From an uncultured Pelagibacteraceae bacterium (lineage in GTDB: Bacteria; Pseudomonadota; Alphaproteobacteria; Pelagibacterales; AG-422-B15), in assembly GCA_905182145.1 (NCBI GenBank), contig CAJJAN010000003.1, positions 1 to 60,526 of the forward strand: a DNA stretch of 60,526 bases. Direction: 5' to 3'. Both the position numbers and the translations under genes were made by a program. The notes under the pieces are model-generated. The model worked only from the letters and a program-made list of their open reading frames with translations, was not told where the DNA came from and did no database searches. Below are positions 31,757 to 44,318 of the stretch, one piece after another. Every line of letters starts with the position of its first letter. Within the stretch, counting starts at the first letter, position 1.

Positions 31757-33400
31757 TTACATATTAGAATATTTAGGTCCACCACCACCTTCTGGTGTTA
31801 CCCAATTAATATTTTGGGATGGTTCCTTAATATCACAAGTTTTGCAATGTATGCAGTTTTGACTATTAATAATAAATTTTTGTTCTGAAGTTGCCTCATC
31901 TTCTCTAACCTCATACACGCCAACTGGACAATATCTTTGAGCTGGTTCAGCAAATTTACTTAGGGTGTAATTAATTGGTAATTCAGGGTCCTTTAGTTGC
32001 AAATGAACTGGCTGGTTCTCAACGTGGTATGTACCAGACAAATATACTGAACTCAGTCTATCAAAAGTTAAAACTCCGTCAGGTTTCGGGTATTCAATTT
32101 TTTTTACATCAGCTGCTGGCTTTAAACATTCATGATCTTTGTGTTTATGTTTAAGTGTAAAAGGAAGTCTTCCTCTAAAAAATAATTGGTCAATACCAGT
32201 TAAAATTATTCCAATCAATAGTCCAAAGCTCATAAATGGCTTAACATTTCTAGCGGTATAAAGTTCTTTATAAGCCCAACTATTTTTAAAATTAACTTCG
32301 TATGAGGACAAATCTTTTAGTTTATTGGTAAATTTTTCATGAATAGTTTCCGCGGCAACTATTCCACTTTTTAATGCAGTATGAGAACCTTTGATCTTTG
32401 GCATATTTAATGTTCCAGCATCGCAGCCAATTAATAAGCCATTTGGCATGTACATTCTTGGTAGGCTTTGTAAGCCACCTTCAATTAAAGCCCTTGCACC
32501 ATAAGATATTCTTTTGCCACCATTCAATATTTTAGATATTGCTGGATGTGTTTTAAACCTTTGAAATTCTTCAAACGGTGAGAGATATGGATTTTTATAA
32601 TCTAGGCCAACAACATATCCGATAAATATTTGTTTATTTTCAGCATGATAAATAAAGCTTCCACCATAAGTATCATTTTCTAAAGGCCAACCAGCAGTAT
32701 GCATTACAAGTCCTTCTTTGTGATTTGAATCTGGGACTTCCCATATTTCTTTCAACCCAATGCCATACTGTTGCGGGTCACTATTCTCAGCTAAGTCATA
32801 TTTTTCAATTAAAGATTTGCCAAGGTGTCCTCTGCACCCTTCTGCGAATACGGTAACGTCTGCATGTAGCTCAATTCCTGGCTCATAAGAATCTTTCTTT
32901 TCATTATTTATATCTATCCCCATATCATTAGTTGCAACACCTTTGACAGAATCATCTTCGTTAAATAAAACTTCAGAAGCAGCAAAACCTGGATAAATTT
33001 CTACTCCAAGATTTTCTGCAACTTGTCCTAACCAACGACAAAGATTTGCAAGACTAATTATATAATTACCCTTGTTATGCTGTACAGGAGGTAAGAATAA
33101 AGTAGGAAAACTAAAATAGCTTTTTTTGGATAAAAATAGAAATTTTTCCGAATTGACTTTAGTTTTAACAGGACATCCATCCATATTCTTCCAATCAGGC
33201 AGTAGCTCGTCTAAGGCTTTAGTCTCAAATACATTTCCACTTAATATATGGGCACCTACTTCAGATGCTTTCTCTACTACACATACATTTGTATCTGCAT
33301 TTAATTGTTTAAGTTTAATGGCTGTAGCCAATCCAGCTGGACCAGCTCCGACGATCACTACGTCATATTCCATCGACTCGCGTTGATTTTTTGTATCCAT
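31757..33400 (-). CDS. Electron transfer flavoprotein-ubiquinone oxidoreductase
   Basis: VVIVGAGPAGLATAIKLKQ; C-terminal CPVGVYE...NCIHCKTCDIKEPSQNINWVTPEGGGGPKYSNM. Confidence 0.97.
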   Translation of the reverse strand: MDTKNQRESMEYDVVIVGAGPAGLATAIKLKQLNADTNVCVVEKASEVGAHILSGNVFETKALDELLPDWKNMDGCPVKTKVNSEKFLFLSKKSYFSFPTLFLPPVQHNKGNYIISLANLCRWLGQVAENLGVEIYPGFAASEVLFNEDDSVKGVATNDMGIDINNEKKDSYEPGIELHADVTVFAEGCRGHLGKSLIEKYDLAENSDPQQYGIGLKEIWEVPDSNHKEGLVMHTAGWPLENDTYGGSFIYHAENKQIFIGYVVGLDYKNPYLSPFEEFQRFKTHPAISKILNGGKRISYGARALIEGGLQSLPRMYMPNGLLIGCDAGTLNMPKIKGSHTALKSGIVAAETIHEKFTNKLKDLSSYEVNFKNSWAYKELYTARNVKPFMSFGLLIGIILTGIDQLFFRGRLPFTLKHKHKDHECLKPAADVKKIEYPKPDGVLTFDRLSSVYLSGTYHVENQPVHLQLKDPELPINYTLSKFAEPAQRYCPVGVYEVREDEATSEQKFIINSQNCIHCKTCDIKEPSQNINWVTPEGGGGPKYSNM

Positions 33401-33473
33401 ATAAATTATCTAATAGTATTATTTAAATTACTGATACAATAATTCAATCATATGATTCAATTTCTTTAAAATA

Positions 33474-34226
33474 ATGGTGGGAAAACTTATAAAAAGTAGC
33501 ATTAAAACTTTAAGAGTGCTTAAAGAAAGCGGTGTGACTGATAATTTAACCAAATTTCCTATAAATAGATTTGAAATTAAAGAATCAAAAAAGCTAACCA
33601 ATGCTGCCAATAACCTAGATAACATTGAAATAATGAATTCAAAAACTGAAAAACAATTATCGAAAGTAAACACTATTGATGAGTTAAAGACTTACATTGA
33701 GAGTTTTAAGGGCTGTCCTTTGCATAAAGATGCAACTAATGCAGTTTTTTCAGATGGAAACCCAAAATCAAAAATTATGTTAATCGGAGAAGCTCCTGGT
33801 CATGATGAGGATATTGAAGGCAAGCCATTTGTAGGAAGAAGTGGAAAATTATTGGACAAGATGTTGAATGCAATTAATCTTGATAGAGAGAAAGTATATA
33901 TCGCTAATATTATACCATGGCGACCACCAGCTAACCGAAAGCCAACTGAAGAAGAAATCAATATATGTTTACCGTTAATACATAAGCACATTGAACTTAT
34001 AAGCCCTGAAGTTTTATTACTTTTAGGTAGTACGTCTACTTATGCTTTACTAAAAGACAAAACACCAATCACAAAAATAAGGGGGAAATGGTTCCCTTTA
34101 AATATTAATGGAAAAATTATTCAAGCTATGCCTACATTTCATCCAGCATTTTTATTAAGACAACAAAAACAGAAAAAATATGTTTGGGAAGATCTTCAAA
34201 ATGTTCGAGATAGTATAAATAAATAA
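33474..34226 (+). CDS. Uracil-DNA glycosylase, family-4-like superfamily member
   Basis: KIMLIGEAPGHDEDIEGKPFVGRSGKLLDKML; PWRPPANRKPTEEEI; TFHPAFLLRQ. Confidence 0.93.
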   Translation: MVGKLIKSSIKTLRVLKESGVTDNLTKFPINRFEIKESKKLTNAANNLDNIEIMNSKTEKQLSKVNTIDELKTYIESFKGCPLHKDATNAVFSDGNPKSKIMLIGEAPGHDEDIEGKPFVGRSGKLLDKMLNAINLDREKVYIANIIPWRPPANRKPTEEEINICLPLIHKHIELISPEVLLLLGSTSTYALLKDKTPITKIRGKWFPLNINGKIIQAMPTFHPAFLLRQQKQKKYVWEDLQNVRDSINK

Positions 34227-34227
34227 G

Positions 34228-34821
34228 TTGGAACCTAGTTACAAATTTGATGAAGCTTATGAGTCTCCAATTATAGGCGTAGATGAGGTTGGTAGAGGTC
34301 CTCTTGCAGGTCCCGTTATATCTGCAGCTATCATTCTAAATAAAGAAATTATTCCCGAGGGCATTAATGACTCAAAAAAACTTTCTAAGAAAAAAAGAAT
34401 TATTATTAACGAACAATTAATTTCCCACCATAGTTATGCAATAGGCATGGCAACAGTTGAAGAGATAGATAAAATAAATATTTTACAAGCAAGCTTATTG
34501 TCTATGAAGAGAGCTATCCTAGGGCTAAATATTGCACCAAAATCAATATTAGTAGATGGAAATAAATTACCTGACCTGGAATATAAAATGTATCCGATAG
34601 TAAAAGGCGATAGCAAGTCCGTATCAATTGCAGCAGCTTCAATTATTGCAAAAGTTTATAGAGATAAATTAATGGAAGATCTTTCTATTCAATACCCAGG
34701 ATATTATTGGGAAAAAAATTCTGGATATGGAACAAAGCAGCACCTTTTAGCCCTTAATAATTTAGGGGTAACCCCTATCCATCGTAAAACTTTTGCCCCT
34801 ATATACAACATGTTGAATTAA
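34228..34821 (+). CDS. rnhB: Ribonuclease HII (TTG start)
   Basis: IIGVDEVGRGPLAGPVISAA; KGDSKSVSIAAASIIAKV. Confidence 0.97.
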   Translation: MEPSYKFDEAYESPIIGVDEVGRGPLAGPVISAAIILNKEIIPEGINDSKKLSKKKRIIINEQLISHHSYAIGMATVEEIDKINILQASLLSMKRAILGLNIAPKSILVDGNKLPDLEYKMYPIVKGDSKSVSIAAASIIAKVYRDKLMEDLSIQYPGYYWEKNSGYGTKQHLLALNNLGVTPIHRKTFAPIYNMLN

Positions 34822-34876
34822 GAAAATCTTGTAACTTATTGAGTCCATTAAGTTATTGACCAAAAAAATATTATGA

Positions 34877-37072
<2,196 letters not shown>

Positions 37073-37074
<2 letters not shown>

Positions 37075-37549
37075 GGTATATAAAAAAAGACATTACGGAT
37101 TAAATTCATTATCCAAGTTTCTTCCAGAAGAAGCAAAAAAAATTTTGAAAAAAAGAGGTTTTTTTGAAATTGAGCTTTTAAAATCATGGAGAGAGATTGT
37201 TGGAGAAGAGTACTATAAATTATCAAAACCTAATAAAATCAAAAAATCACAAGTAAGCTTAAAAGATACTGCCACGTTACAATTAAAAGTAGACCCCACT
37301 ATTGCTTTTGCGATTGAACATGACCAAACTAAGATCATGTCGAAAATTAATGGTTTTTTTGGATATAAAGCAATTAATAAAATAGAGATTATTCAAGAAC
37401 GCATGGAGATAGATTCTCTTACATTAAATGATAACAACAAGTTAGATGAAGAAGTTCATATTGATTCTAATAGATTTAAAGAACTTGCAGATCATCCAAG
37501 TTTGCAAACAAGTTTTCAAAAAATATTAAATAAAGTTAAAAAAAGTTAA
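37073..37549 (+). CDS. DUF721 / DciA-family protein
   Basis: YGLNSLSKFLPEEAKKILKKRGFFEIELLKSWREIVGEEYYKLSKPNKI; KVDPTIAFAIEHDQTKIMSKINGFFGY. Confidence 0.88.
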
Positions 37550-37686
37550 ATTTCTGACACAATTTTATCTACAATAATTATCTAAGAGGATTGAGATTCT
37601 ACTGTATAATTATGCAAGAATTGAGTATATTCAACATATTGTGCATTAAACATCGCATAAAGCACTAAATATAGATAAACGGCCAA

Positions 37687-38319
37687 ATGAACTACATTAT
37701 AAGAATATTAATTTTTTTCTCTCTTTTAGCATCAACTACTGTGCTTGCTAAAAATAAGTGGAACTTTGATAGTAATAACAATCTTGTTGAACCAATAATT
37801 ATTGGCAACATAGATGCTGAAGTTAACATCATAGAATATAGATCATTAACTTGTAGTCATTGTGCAGAATTTGCAAGTAACGGCTTTGTTCATTTAAAAG
37901 AAAAGTACATTGATACCGGTCTAGTTAGTTTTGAATTAAGACCTTTTCCATTAAATGCTGTTGATCTAAATGCATTTAAACTGCTTTATTGTGCATCAAA
38001 AGAAAACTTTCATAAATTGGATAAAACACTTCTAAAAAATCAATCCAAGTGGATTGATACTAGTGACCAAGAAAAAGTTTTAGAAAATAGTACTGCCGCA
38101 CTTACAAAGCAGGCTGCACTATTTGGAGTTTCAAGTGAAGATTATAAATCTTGTCTAGAAAATGAAGAGATTACAAATTTTATATTAAAAAGTCGTATTG
38201 ATGCAGTCAAAGAGCATCAAGTTAATTCAACTCCATCATTTTTAATAAATGGTGATCTGTATGCTGGAAGTTTATCTGCTGATAGAATTGATGAACTGCT
38301 AGAAGGTTATCTTAATTAG
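37687..38319 (+). CDS. Periplasmic DsbA-like thioredoxin-fold protein
   Basis: N-terminal signal peptide; SLTCSHCAEF CxxC-like motif; VNSTPSFLINGDLYAG. Confidence 0.88.
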   Translation: MNYIIRILIFFSLLASTTVLAKNKWNFDSNNNLVEPIIIGNIDAEVNIIEYRSLTCSHCAEFASNGFVHLKEKYIDTGLVSFELRPFPLNAVDLNAFKLLYCASKENFHKLDKTLLKNQSKWIDTSDQEKVLENSTAALTKQAALFGVSSEDYKSCLENEEITNFILKSRIDAVKEHQVNSTPSFLINGDLYAGSLSADRIDELLEGYLN

Positions 38320-38321
38320 AT

Positions 38322-40916
38322 ATGAAATTTAAAAAAATAAAAGTTACTGGCTTTAAGTCTTTTGTTGACCCAACTGAAATAACTATTGAAGAGGGTCTTA
38401 CGGGCATAGTTGGTCCCAACGGATGTGGCAAGTCAAATGTTGTTGAGTCATTACGATGGTGTATGGGTGAAACTTCTCCTAAGAGTATGAGAAGCACAGG
38501 AATGGAAGATGTAATATTTTCTGGAACATCAGATAGGCCTGCTAGAAATAATGCAGAAGTAACAATATCTCTAGATAACAAAGATAGAACTGCTCCCGCA
38601 GAATTTAATGAAGAAGAAGAAATACAAATTAAGAGAAAGATTGAAAAAGACCGTGGATCTGAGTATCGAATTAACGGTAAAGAAGTGCGAGCTAGAGATG
38701 TTCAAAGGCTATTTGCAGATCTTTCAACTGGAGCCCATTCTCCATCTTTAATAAGTCAAGGTAGAGTTGGCGCTCTAATAAATGCAAAGCCTATTGATCG
38801 AAGAGCTGTATTAGAAGAAGCTGCGGGTATTTCTGGTCTGCACTCTAGACGGCATGAAGCAGAGTTAAAACTTAAAGCCGCAGAAACAAACTTACAGAGA
38901 CTTAAAGATATAATGAGACAGCTTAACTCTCAAATAACTAATCTAAAAAAGCAAGCACAGCAGGCAGAAACATATAAAACAATATCTTCTGAGATAAACC
39001 GTCTCGAAGGCGTTGTGATGTATCTTAAGTGGTACAATTTAAAAGAATCTTTTGAAAAATCTAATGAGAATTTACAGTCAAGTGAATCTGAGATTCGAAA
39101 ATATACACTAGAAGTAACTCAAGCTACAACAAGTCAGGCAAAAGCTAATGAAAAAATTCAACCCTTGCGAGAGAAAGAAATTGAAGCAGCAGCTAAACTT
39201 AATAGGATTAATCTTGAACGAGAATCCTTAGATCATGAAGAAGAAAGAATAAAGGAAGCAAAGAATAATCTAGAAAGAACAATCCAACAAATTATAGGTG
39301 ATTTTGAGAGAGAGCAATTTCAACTAAAGGATGCTTCAAAAGATCTTGAAATTTTAAATGCTAAGAAAAATCATACTGATAACGATCAAGGTATTCATGA
39401 AGTGGATAATGAAAAAATAGATTCCTTGAAAGAAGAAAAAGATCAACTTGAAGTTCAAATTGCTGACTTAGAAAAAAATATAGAACAATATAATACAATT
39501 AAAAACTCAAAAAGAGATGACTGGCAAAGAACAATAGTTTCGAATGAAAACATAATGTCTAAGCAATCAACTCTTAAAGAAGTTGAAGGATATGATGATA
39601 CATCAAACTGGACAAAAATATTTACTGATAAATTTTACGCAAGTTTAAGTGAAATATCTCAAAAAGTATCTGAGGCTGAAGAGATTTCTAATAAGGCAAA
39701 GACAGCTTACGAAAAGGCTAGCAATGATGCCAAAGATGCAGCAACGCTATCATTGGAACTAAGAGAAAAGCTAAGACAAAAAGATATTGAACAAAAATAT
39801 AGTGATTGGACTTATGAATTCCAAAGACTTAATAAATCTATAAAATCTGCAAATGAACATATTGAAGAACTTACTTTAAGAAAAAAGAAATCAGAAGAAG
39901 AGTTAAAAAAGATTTCTAGTCGTCCTGAAGAAATTGCTCAGCGCAGAGGTCAATTAATTGAGACTAAAGGCTTTGCTGAAACTGAAAGACAATTTGCAGC
40001 TGACAGACTTGCTGAAGCTGATAATGAATTAAAAAAAATTGAAGGTAGCTTAAGAAGTGCTCAAAATGATCTTGCTAATATTAGAGAGTCAAAAGGACGA
40101 ACAGAAGCTACAAAAGAACTTGCTGAATCAAGATTAAAAGAATTAGACGAAGAATCTCAAGAAAAGTTTTATTGCAAACCTCAAAATATAATTCAAAAGT
40201 TAGAAATTACAGATGACTTGGAGGCAATGCGATTTAATATGGATAGAAACGAAGCTAAGCTAGATAGACTAAAACAACAACGTGAGACAATGGGTGCTGT
40301 CAATTTAAGAGCGGATTTAGAGACAAAAGAGATAGATGATGAGTTAGAAACTATGAGCACAGAAAAAAATGAGTTAGATGCTGCAATTAAGAAGATGAGA
40401 GAATCTATTGAGGAATTAAATAAAGAAGGGCGAGCTCGATTACTAAAAGCCTTTGATACAGTAAATAATCATTTTAAGGATGTTTTTGTTAAACTATTTA
40501 ATGGTGGTAAAGCTCATCTTGAACTAGTTGATGCAGATGACCCTCTCGATGCTGGACTTGAAATGATGGTAAGTCCTCCAGGTAAAAAATTGCAATCAAT
40601 GTCTTTACTTTCAGGAGGTGAGCAAGCTTTAACAGCTATGTCTTTAATTTTTGCAATTTTCCTTACAAACCCATCACCAATTTGTGTATTGGATGAAGTT
40701 GATGCACCCTTAGATGATGCTAATGTTGAGAGATTCTGTAACTTACTAGACGATATTAGCGCTAAAACTCAAACTAAATTTATGATTATAACTCACCATG
40801 CCTTAACCATGTCTAGAATGGATAGATTATTTGGGGTTACCATGGCTGAAAGAGGTGTAAGTCAAATAGTATCTGTAGATTTAAAGCGTGCTGAGGAAAT
40901 TGGCGCCGTTGCTTAA
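38322..40916 (+). CDS. smc: Chromosome segregation SMC ATPase (short form, 864 aa)
   Basis: Walker A GPNGCGKSNVVESLRWCMGE, RRAVLEEAAGI, signature LLSGGEQALTAMSLIFAIFL, Walker B CVLDEVDAPLDDANV. Confidence 0.95.
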   Translation: MKFKKIKVTGFKSFVDPTEITIEEGLTGIVGPNGCGKSNVVESLRWCMGETSPKSMRSTGMEDVIFSGTSDRPARNNAEVTISLDNKDRTAPAEFNEEEEIQIKRKIEKDRGSEYRINGKEVRARDVQRLFADLSTGAHSPSLISQGRVGALINAKPIDRRAVLEEAAGISGLHSRRHEAELKLKAAETNLQRLKDIMRQLNSQITNLKKQAQQAETYKTISSEINRLEGVVMYLKWYNLKESFEKSNENLQSSESEIRKYTLEVTQATTSQAKANEKIQPLREKEIEAAAKLNRINLERESLDHEEERIKEAKNNLERTIQQIIGDFEREQFQLKDASKDLEILNAKKNHTDNDQGIHEVDNEKIDSLKEEKDQLEVQIADLEKNIEQYNTIKNSKRDDWQRTIVSNENIMSKQSTLKEVEGYDDTSNWTKIFTDKFYASLSEISQKVSEAEEISNKAKTAYEKASNDAKDAATLSLELREKLRQKDIEQKYSDWTYEFQRLNKSIKSANEHIEELTLRKKKSEEELKKISSRPEEIAQRRGQLIETKGFAETERQFAADRLAEADNELKKIEGSLRSAQNDLANIRESKGRTEATKELAESRLKELDEESQEKFYCKPQNIIQKLEITDDLEAMRFNMDRNEAKLDRLKQQRETMGAVNLRADLETKEIDDELETMSTEKNELDAAIKKMRESIEELNKEGRARLLKAFDTVNNHFKDVFVKLFNGGKAHLELVDADDPLDAGLEMMVSPPGKKLQSMSLLSGGEQALTAMSLIFAIFLTNPSPICVLDEVDAPLDDANVERFCNLLDDISAKTQTKFMIITHHALTMSRMDRLFGVTMAERGVSQIVSVDLKRAEEIGAVA

Positions 40917-41203
40917 TGCCAGAAGAAAAAATAAAACTTAAAAATTTAGAAAAAAGAATCGATGCTGCCAAAGATCATATAGCTGAGAAAAATTCACCAA
41001 ATATTAAGCCCTCCCCACTTGGACAAGTAATGAAATTGGCGGTAGAAATTGTCGCAGCTATGGCCATTGGTCTTGGGATTGGCTTGATTCTTGATAACTA
41101 TTTTAGTACTAGGCCTTTATTCACAATTATCTTCTTTTTACTCGGAAGTTTGGCAGGAATATTAAATGTTTTTAGGGTTGCAAAATCCATGCAAAATAAC
41201 TAA
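40916..41203 (+). CDS. atpI: ATP synthase protein I (AtpI/AtpQ-like)
   Basis: GLGIGLILDNYFSTRPLFTIIFFLLGSLAGILNVFR; directly upstream of atpB. Confidence 0.9.
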   Translation: MPEEKIKLKNLEKRIDAAKDHIAEKNSPNIKPSPLGQVMKLAVEIVAAMAIGLGIGLILDNYFSTRPLFTIIFFLLGSLAGILNVFRVAKSMQNN

Positions 41204-41214
41204 AAAATACAACA

Positions 41215-41964
41215 ATGGCCGCTGAAAAAACACCAAATTTAATTGATCCAATTCACCAGTTTGTAATAACTAAGATTGCAGATATTCAAATTGGAGGGGT
41301 AGATATTTCTTTTACGAATTCATCTCAATTTATGGTCATATCTACAATAGCTATTATGTTCTTTTTTATGTTAGGTCTTTCCAAAAGATCGATAATTCCA
41401 AATAGATTTCAGATTATGTGTGAACTCTCATATGAGTTTATTGCTGATTTATTAAGAACAAATGTTGGTGATCAGGGAAGAGCTTTTTTTCCTTTTGTGT
41501 TTTCTTTATTTATGTTTATTTTTTTCTGTAACTTAATTGGACTAGTTCCCTATTCATTTACCGTAACAAGTCATTTTGCAGTAACCTTTGCATTCGCAGG
41601 TTTAATTTTCATTGGCGTTACCGTTTTAGGTTTTGCAAAGAATGGATTTGGCTATCTAAAAATGTTTTATCCTAGTGGAGTACCTATTTATATGGCTCCT
41701 ATAATTATACCAATCGAAATTATCTCTTATCTATCTAGGCCTGTGGCACTTTCAGTGCGTCTAATGGCTAACATGCTTGCTGGACATAGCATCATCAAGA
41801 TTTTTGCTGGCTTCATTGTAATGATGGGATTTTTTGGCATAATACCTTTAGCTGGTCTCGTTGCCATCTATGCACTTGAAACTTTTATAGCTTTTTTACA
41901 AGCTTACATATTTACAATACTAACATGCATTTATTTGAATGATGCACTACATCCGCATCATTAA
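41215..41964 (+). CDS. atpB: F0F1 ATP synthase subunit a
   Basis: RPVALSVRLMANMLAGHSI; LETFIAFLQAYIFTILTCIYLNDAL. Confidence 0.98.
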   Translation: MAAEKTPNLIDPIHQFVITKIADIQIGGVDISFTNSSQFMVISTIAIMFFFMLGLSKRSIIPNRFQIMCELSYEFIADLLRTNVGDQGRAFFPFVFSLFMFIFFCNLIGLVPYSFTVTSHFAVTFAFAGLIFIGVTVLGFAKNGFGYLKMFYPSGVPIYMAPIIIPIEIISYLSRPVALSVRLMANMLAGHSIIKIFAGFIVMMGFFGIIPLAGLVAIYALETFIAFLQAYIFTILTCIYLNDALHPHH

Positions 41965-41983
41965 AGATATTAATTAATTATAA

Positions 41984-42226
<243 letters not shown>

Positions 42227-42250
42227 TACCTAACAAATAGATAAAGACTT

Positions 42251-42802
42251 ATGAGTTATATTAAAATTTCAACTAGTGCCATCTTGACTATGTGGTCAGC
42301 AAATTCATTTGCTGCAGGTCAAGGTGGTGGTTTGCCACAAATGGATATTGGCAGCTATCCATCTCAGATTTTTTGGCTGATTATAACTTTTGGAGTGCTA
42401 TATATATTCATGTGGAAGATTGCCATACCACAGCTAAGAACAACAGTAGAAGAACGTAAAGACAAAGTATCAATGGATTTAAATGATGCAGAACAACTTA
42501 AAACTGAAGCCAAGTCTATTTTAGAAGAGTACGAAGCTAAGATTACAAATAGTAATCTAGAGGCATCATCAATCTATACAAATACTAAATCAGATATAGA
42601 TAAGAAAATTGATTCATCTAAGAGAGAAACTGATGAGAAGATAAGAAAATTGATAGAAGAATCTCAATTAGCTTTAGAAAAAAAAGAAACTGAAGCTATT
42701 GATGAAATAAAAGCCAAAACAATAGAAACAACTCAATCTATCGTTGAGAAATTTATTGATCAAAAAATTAGTGAAGAAGAAATAAGAAAGTATTTAAATT
42801 AA
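42251..42802 (+). CDS. F0F1 ATP synthase subunit b'
   Basis: QIFWLIITFGVLYIFMWKIAIPQL; position between atpE and atpF. Confidence 0.92.
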   Translation: MSYIKISTSAILTMWSANSFAAGQGGGLPQMDIGSYPSQIFWLIITFGVLYIFMWKIAIPQLRTTVEERKDKVSMDLNDAEQLKTEAKSILEEYEAKITNSNLEASSIYTNTKSDIDKKIDSSKRETDEKIRKLIEESQLALEKKETEAIDEIKAKTIETTQSIVEKFIDQKISEEEIRKYLN

Positions 42803-42806
42803 TAGT

Positions 42807-43298
42807 ATGGAATTTTTTTCACAACCAGCATCATGGACACTAGTTGCATTTTTAATATTTATAGGGATAGCTATCTACTTAAAAGCACCATCAATGATTA
42901 CAAAACTGCTTGATGATCAAATTGAAAGAGTGAAAAAAGAATTAAGTGATGCCATCGAGTTAAAAGAGGAAGCCAATTCTTTATTAGCTGAATATCAAAG
43001 AAAAAAAGAGGCTGCTGAACAAGAAGCTGTTTCAATCATTGCTGCTGCAAAAGAAAGAGCCAATGCTTACGAAAGCTCAGCTCTCATAAAAAGTAAAGAG
43101 ATCATTAAACGTCAAGAAGCGCAGTCAATTGAAAAAATTAATCAAGCAGAAATTCAAGCAATGTCTAGGATTGGTAAAACTATTATTGATCAGTCTATTA
43201 ATTCAGCAGAGAAACTTGTTTCCGAAAAAATCTCTTCTGGGAAGTCAGATCAGATCTTTGCTGATAGTCTAAAAGACCTAGATAAGCTAAAAATCTAA
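42807..43298 (+). CDS. atpF: F0F1 ATP synthase subunit b
   Basis: N-terminal TM then long charged helix; operon position. Confidence 0.93.
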   Translation: MEFFSQPASWTLVAFLIFIGIAIYLKAPSMITKLLDDQIERVKKELSDAIELKEEANSLLAEYQRKKEAAEQEAVSIIAAAKERANAYESSALIKSKEIIKRQEAQSIEKINQAEIQAMSRIGKTIIDQSINSAEKLVSEKISSGKSDQIFADSLKDLDKLKI

Positions 43299-43358
43299 TC
43301 AATTTAGTTTTATTAAAACTTCATTCCAACTCAATAAAACATACGCTATAAGTGTCTA

Positions 43359-44318
43359 ATGGCAGTTTATACAGACATAAATAAGAACGAACTAGATTCA
43401 TTTCTAGCTCTTTATAATATCGAAGAGATTGTAAAATTCACTGGCATAAAAGAAGGTGTGGAAAATTCTAATTTTCTTTTAGAAGGCAATAGTGCTAAAT
43501 ACATTCTTACTATTTTTGAAAAAAGAACAGATGAAAATGATTTACCGTTCTTTTTTAATCTCATGAATCACTTAAATGATAATGAAATTAAATGTCCTCA
43601 AGTAATAAAAGACAAATCAAATAAGTTATATAATTTCATAAAAGATAAACCTGCTGTGATAACTTCTTTTCTTAATGGAATATCTATTAAAAAAATTGCG
43701 CCTAAGCATTGTGGAGAGTTGGGTGAAAACTTAGCTAAGTTTCACCTTGCATCAAATAAACTTGAAATTAAAAGAGATAATACTCTTGGTATTAAAGATC
43801 TTAATAAATTAGTTATTGAGATTAATAAACTTAATTTAAAAGAGTATGATAATTTAATATCTATAATAAATAACGAATATGATTATCTTAAGGATGAAAT
43901 ACCATTTAATCTTCCATCGGGAATTATTCATGCTGATCTTTTTCCTGACAATGTCTTTTTTATAGAAGATCAACTATCTGGAATTATTGATTTTTATTTT
44001 GCCTGCAATGATTATTATGCATATGAGCTAGCTATTTGTATCAACGCCTGGTGTTTTGAAAGAAATAATGAATTTAATGTTTCAAAGGCAAAATCATTCT
44101 TACACCAGTATAATTCTATCAGGAAGATAAGCGCAGATGAACTAAAAGCTCTGCCTACATTAGCTAGAGCAGCTGCTTTAAGATTCTTATTAACAAGGCT
44201 TTATGATAAAATTCATCATAACAAAAATGACTTAGTATCCACCAAAGATCCAAAAGAATATTATGAAAAGCTTAAGTTTCATCAAACAGTCAAAAATGTA
44301 AGTGAATATGGACTCTAA
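43359..44318 (+). CDS. thrB: Homoserine kinase (APH fold, ThrB2-type)
   Basis: GIKEGVENSNFLLEGNSAKYILTIFEKR; GIIHADLFPDNVFF. Confidence 0.93.
   Translation: MAVYTDINKNELDSFLALYNIEEIVKFTGIKEGVENSNFLLEGNSAKYILTIFEKRTDENDLPFFFNLMNHLNDNEIKCPQVIKDKSNKLYNFIKDKPAVITSFLNGISIKKIAPKHCGELGENLAKFHLASNKLEIKRDNTLGIKDLNKLVIEINKLNLKEYDNLISIINNEYDYLKDEIPFNLPSGIIHADLFPDNVFFIEDQLSGIIDFYFACNDYYAYELAICINAWCFERNNEFNVSKAKSFLHQYNSIRKISADELKALPTLARAAALRFLLTRLYDKIHHNKNDLVSTKDPKEYYEKLKFHQTVKNVSEYGL

Noticed and set aside
38322-40916. Short SMC as a frameshift or assembly artefact
   Set aside because: A single continuous ORF carries both heads in frame with connected coiled coil; a simple indel would not give this.
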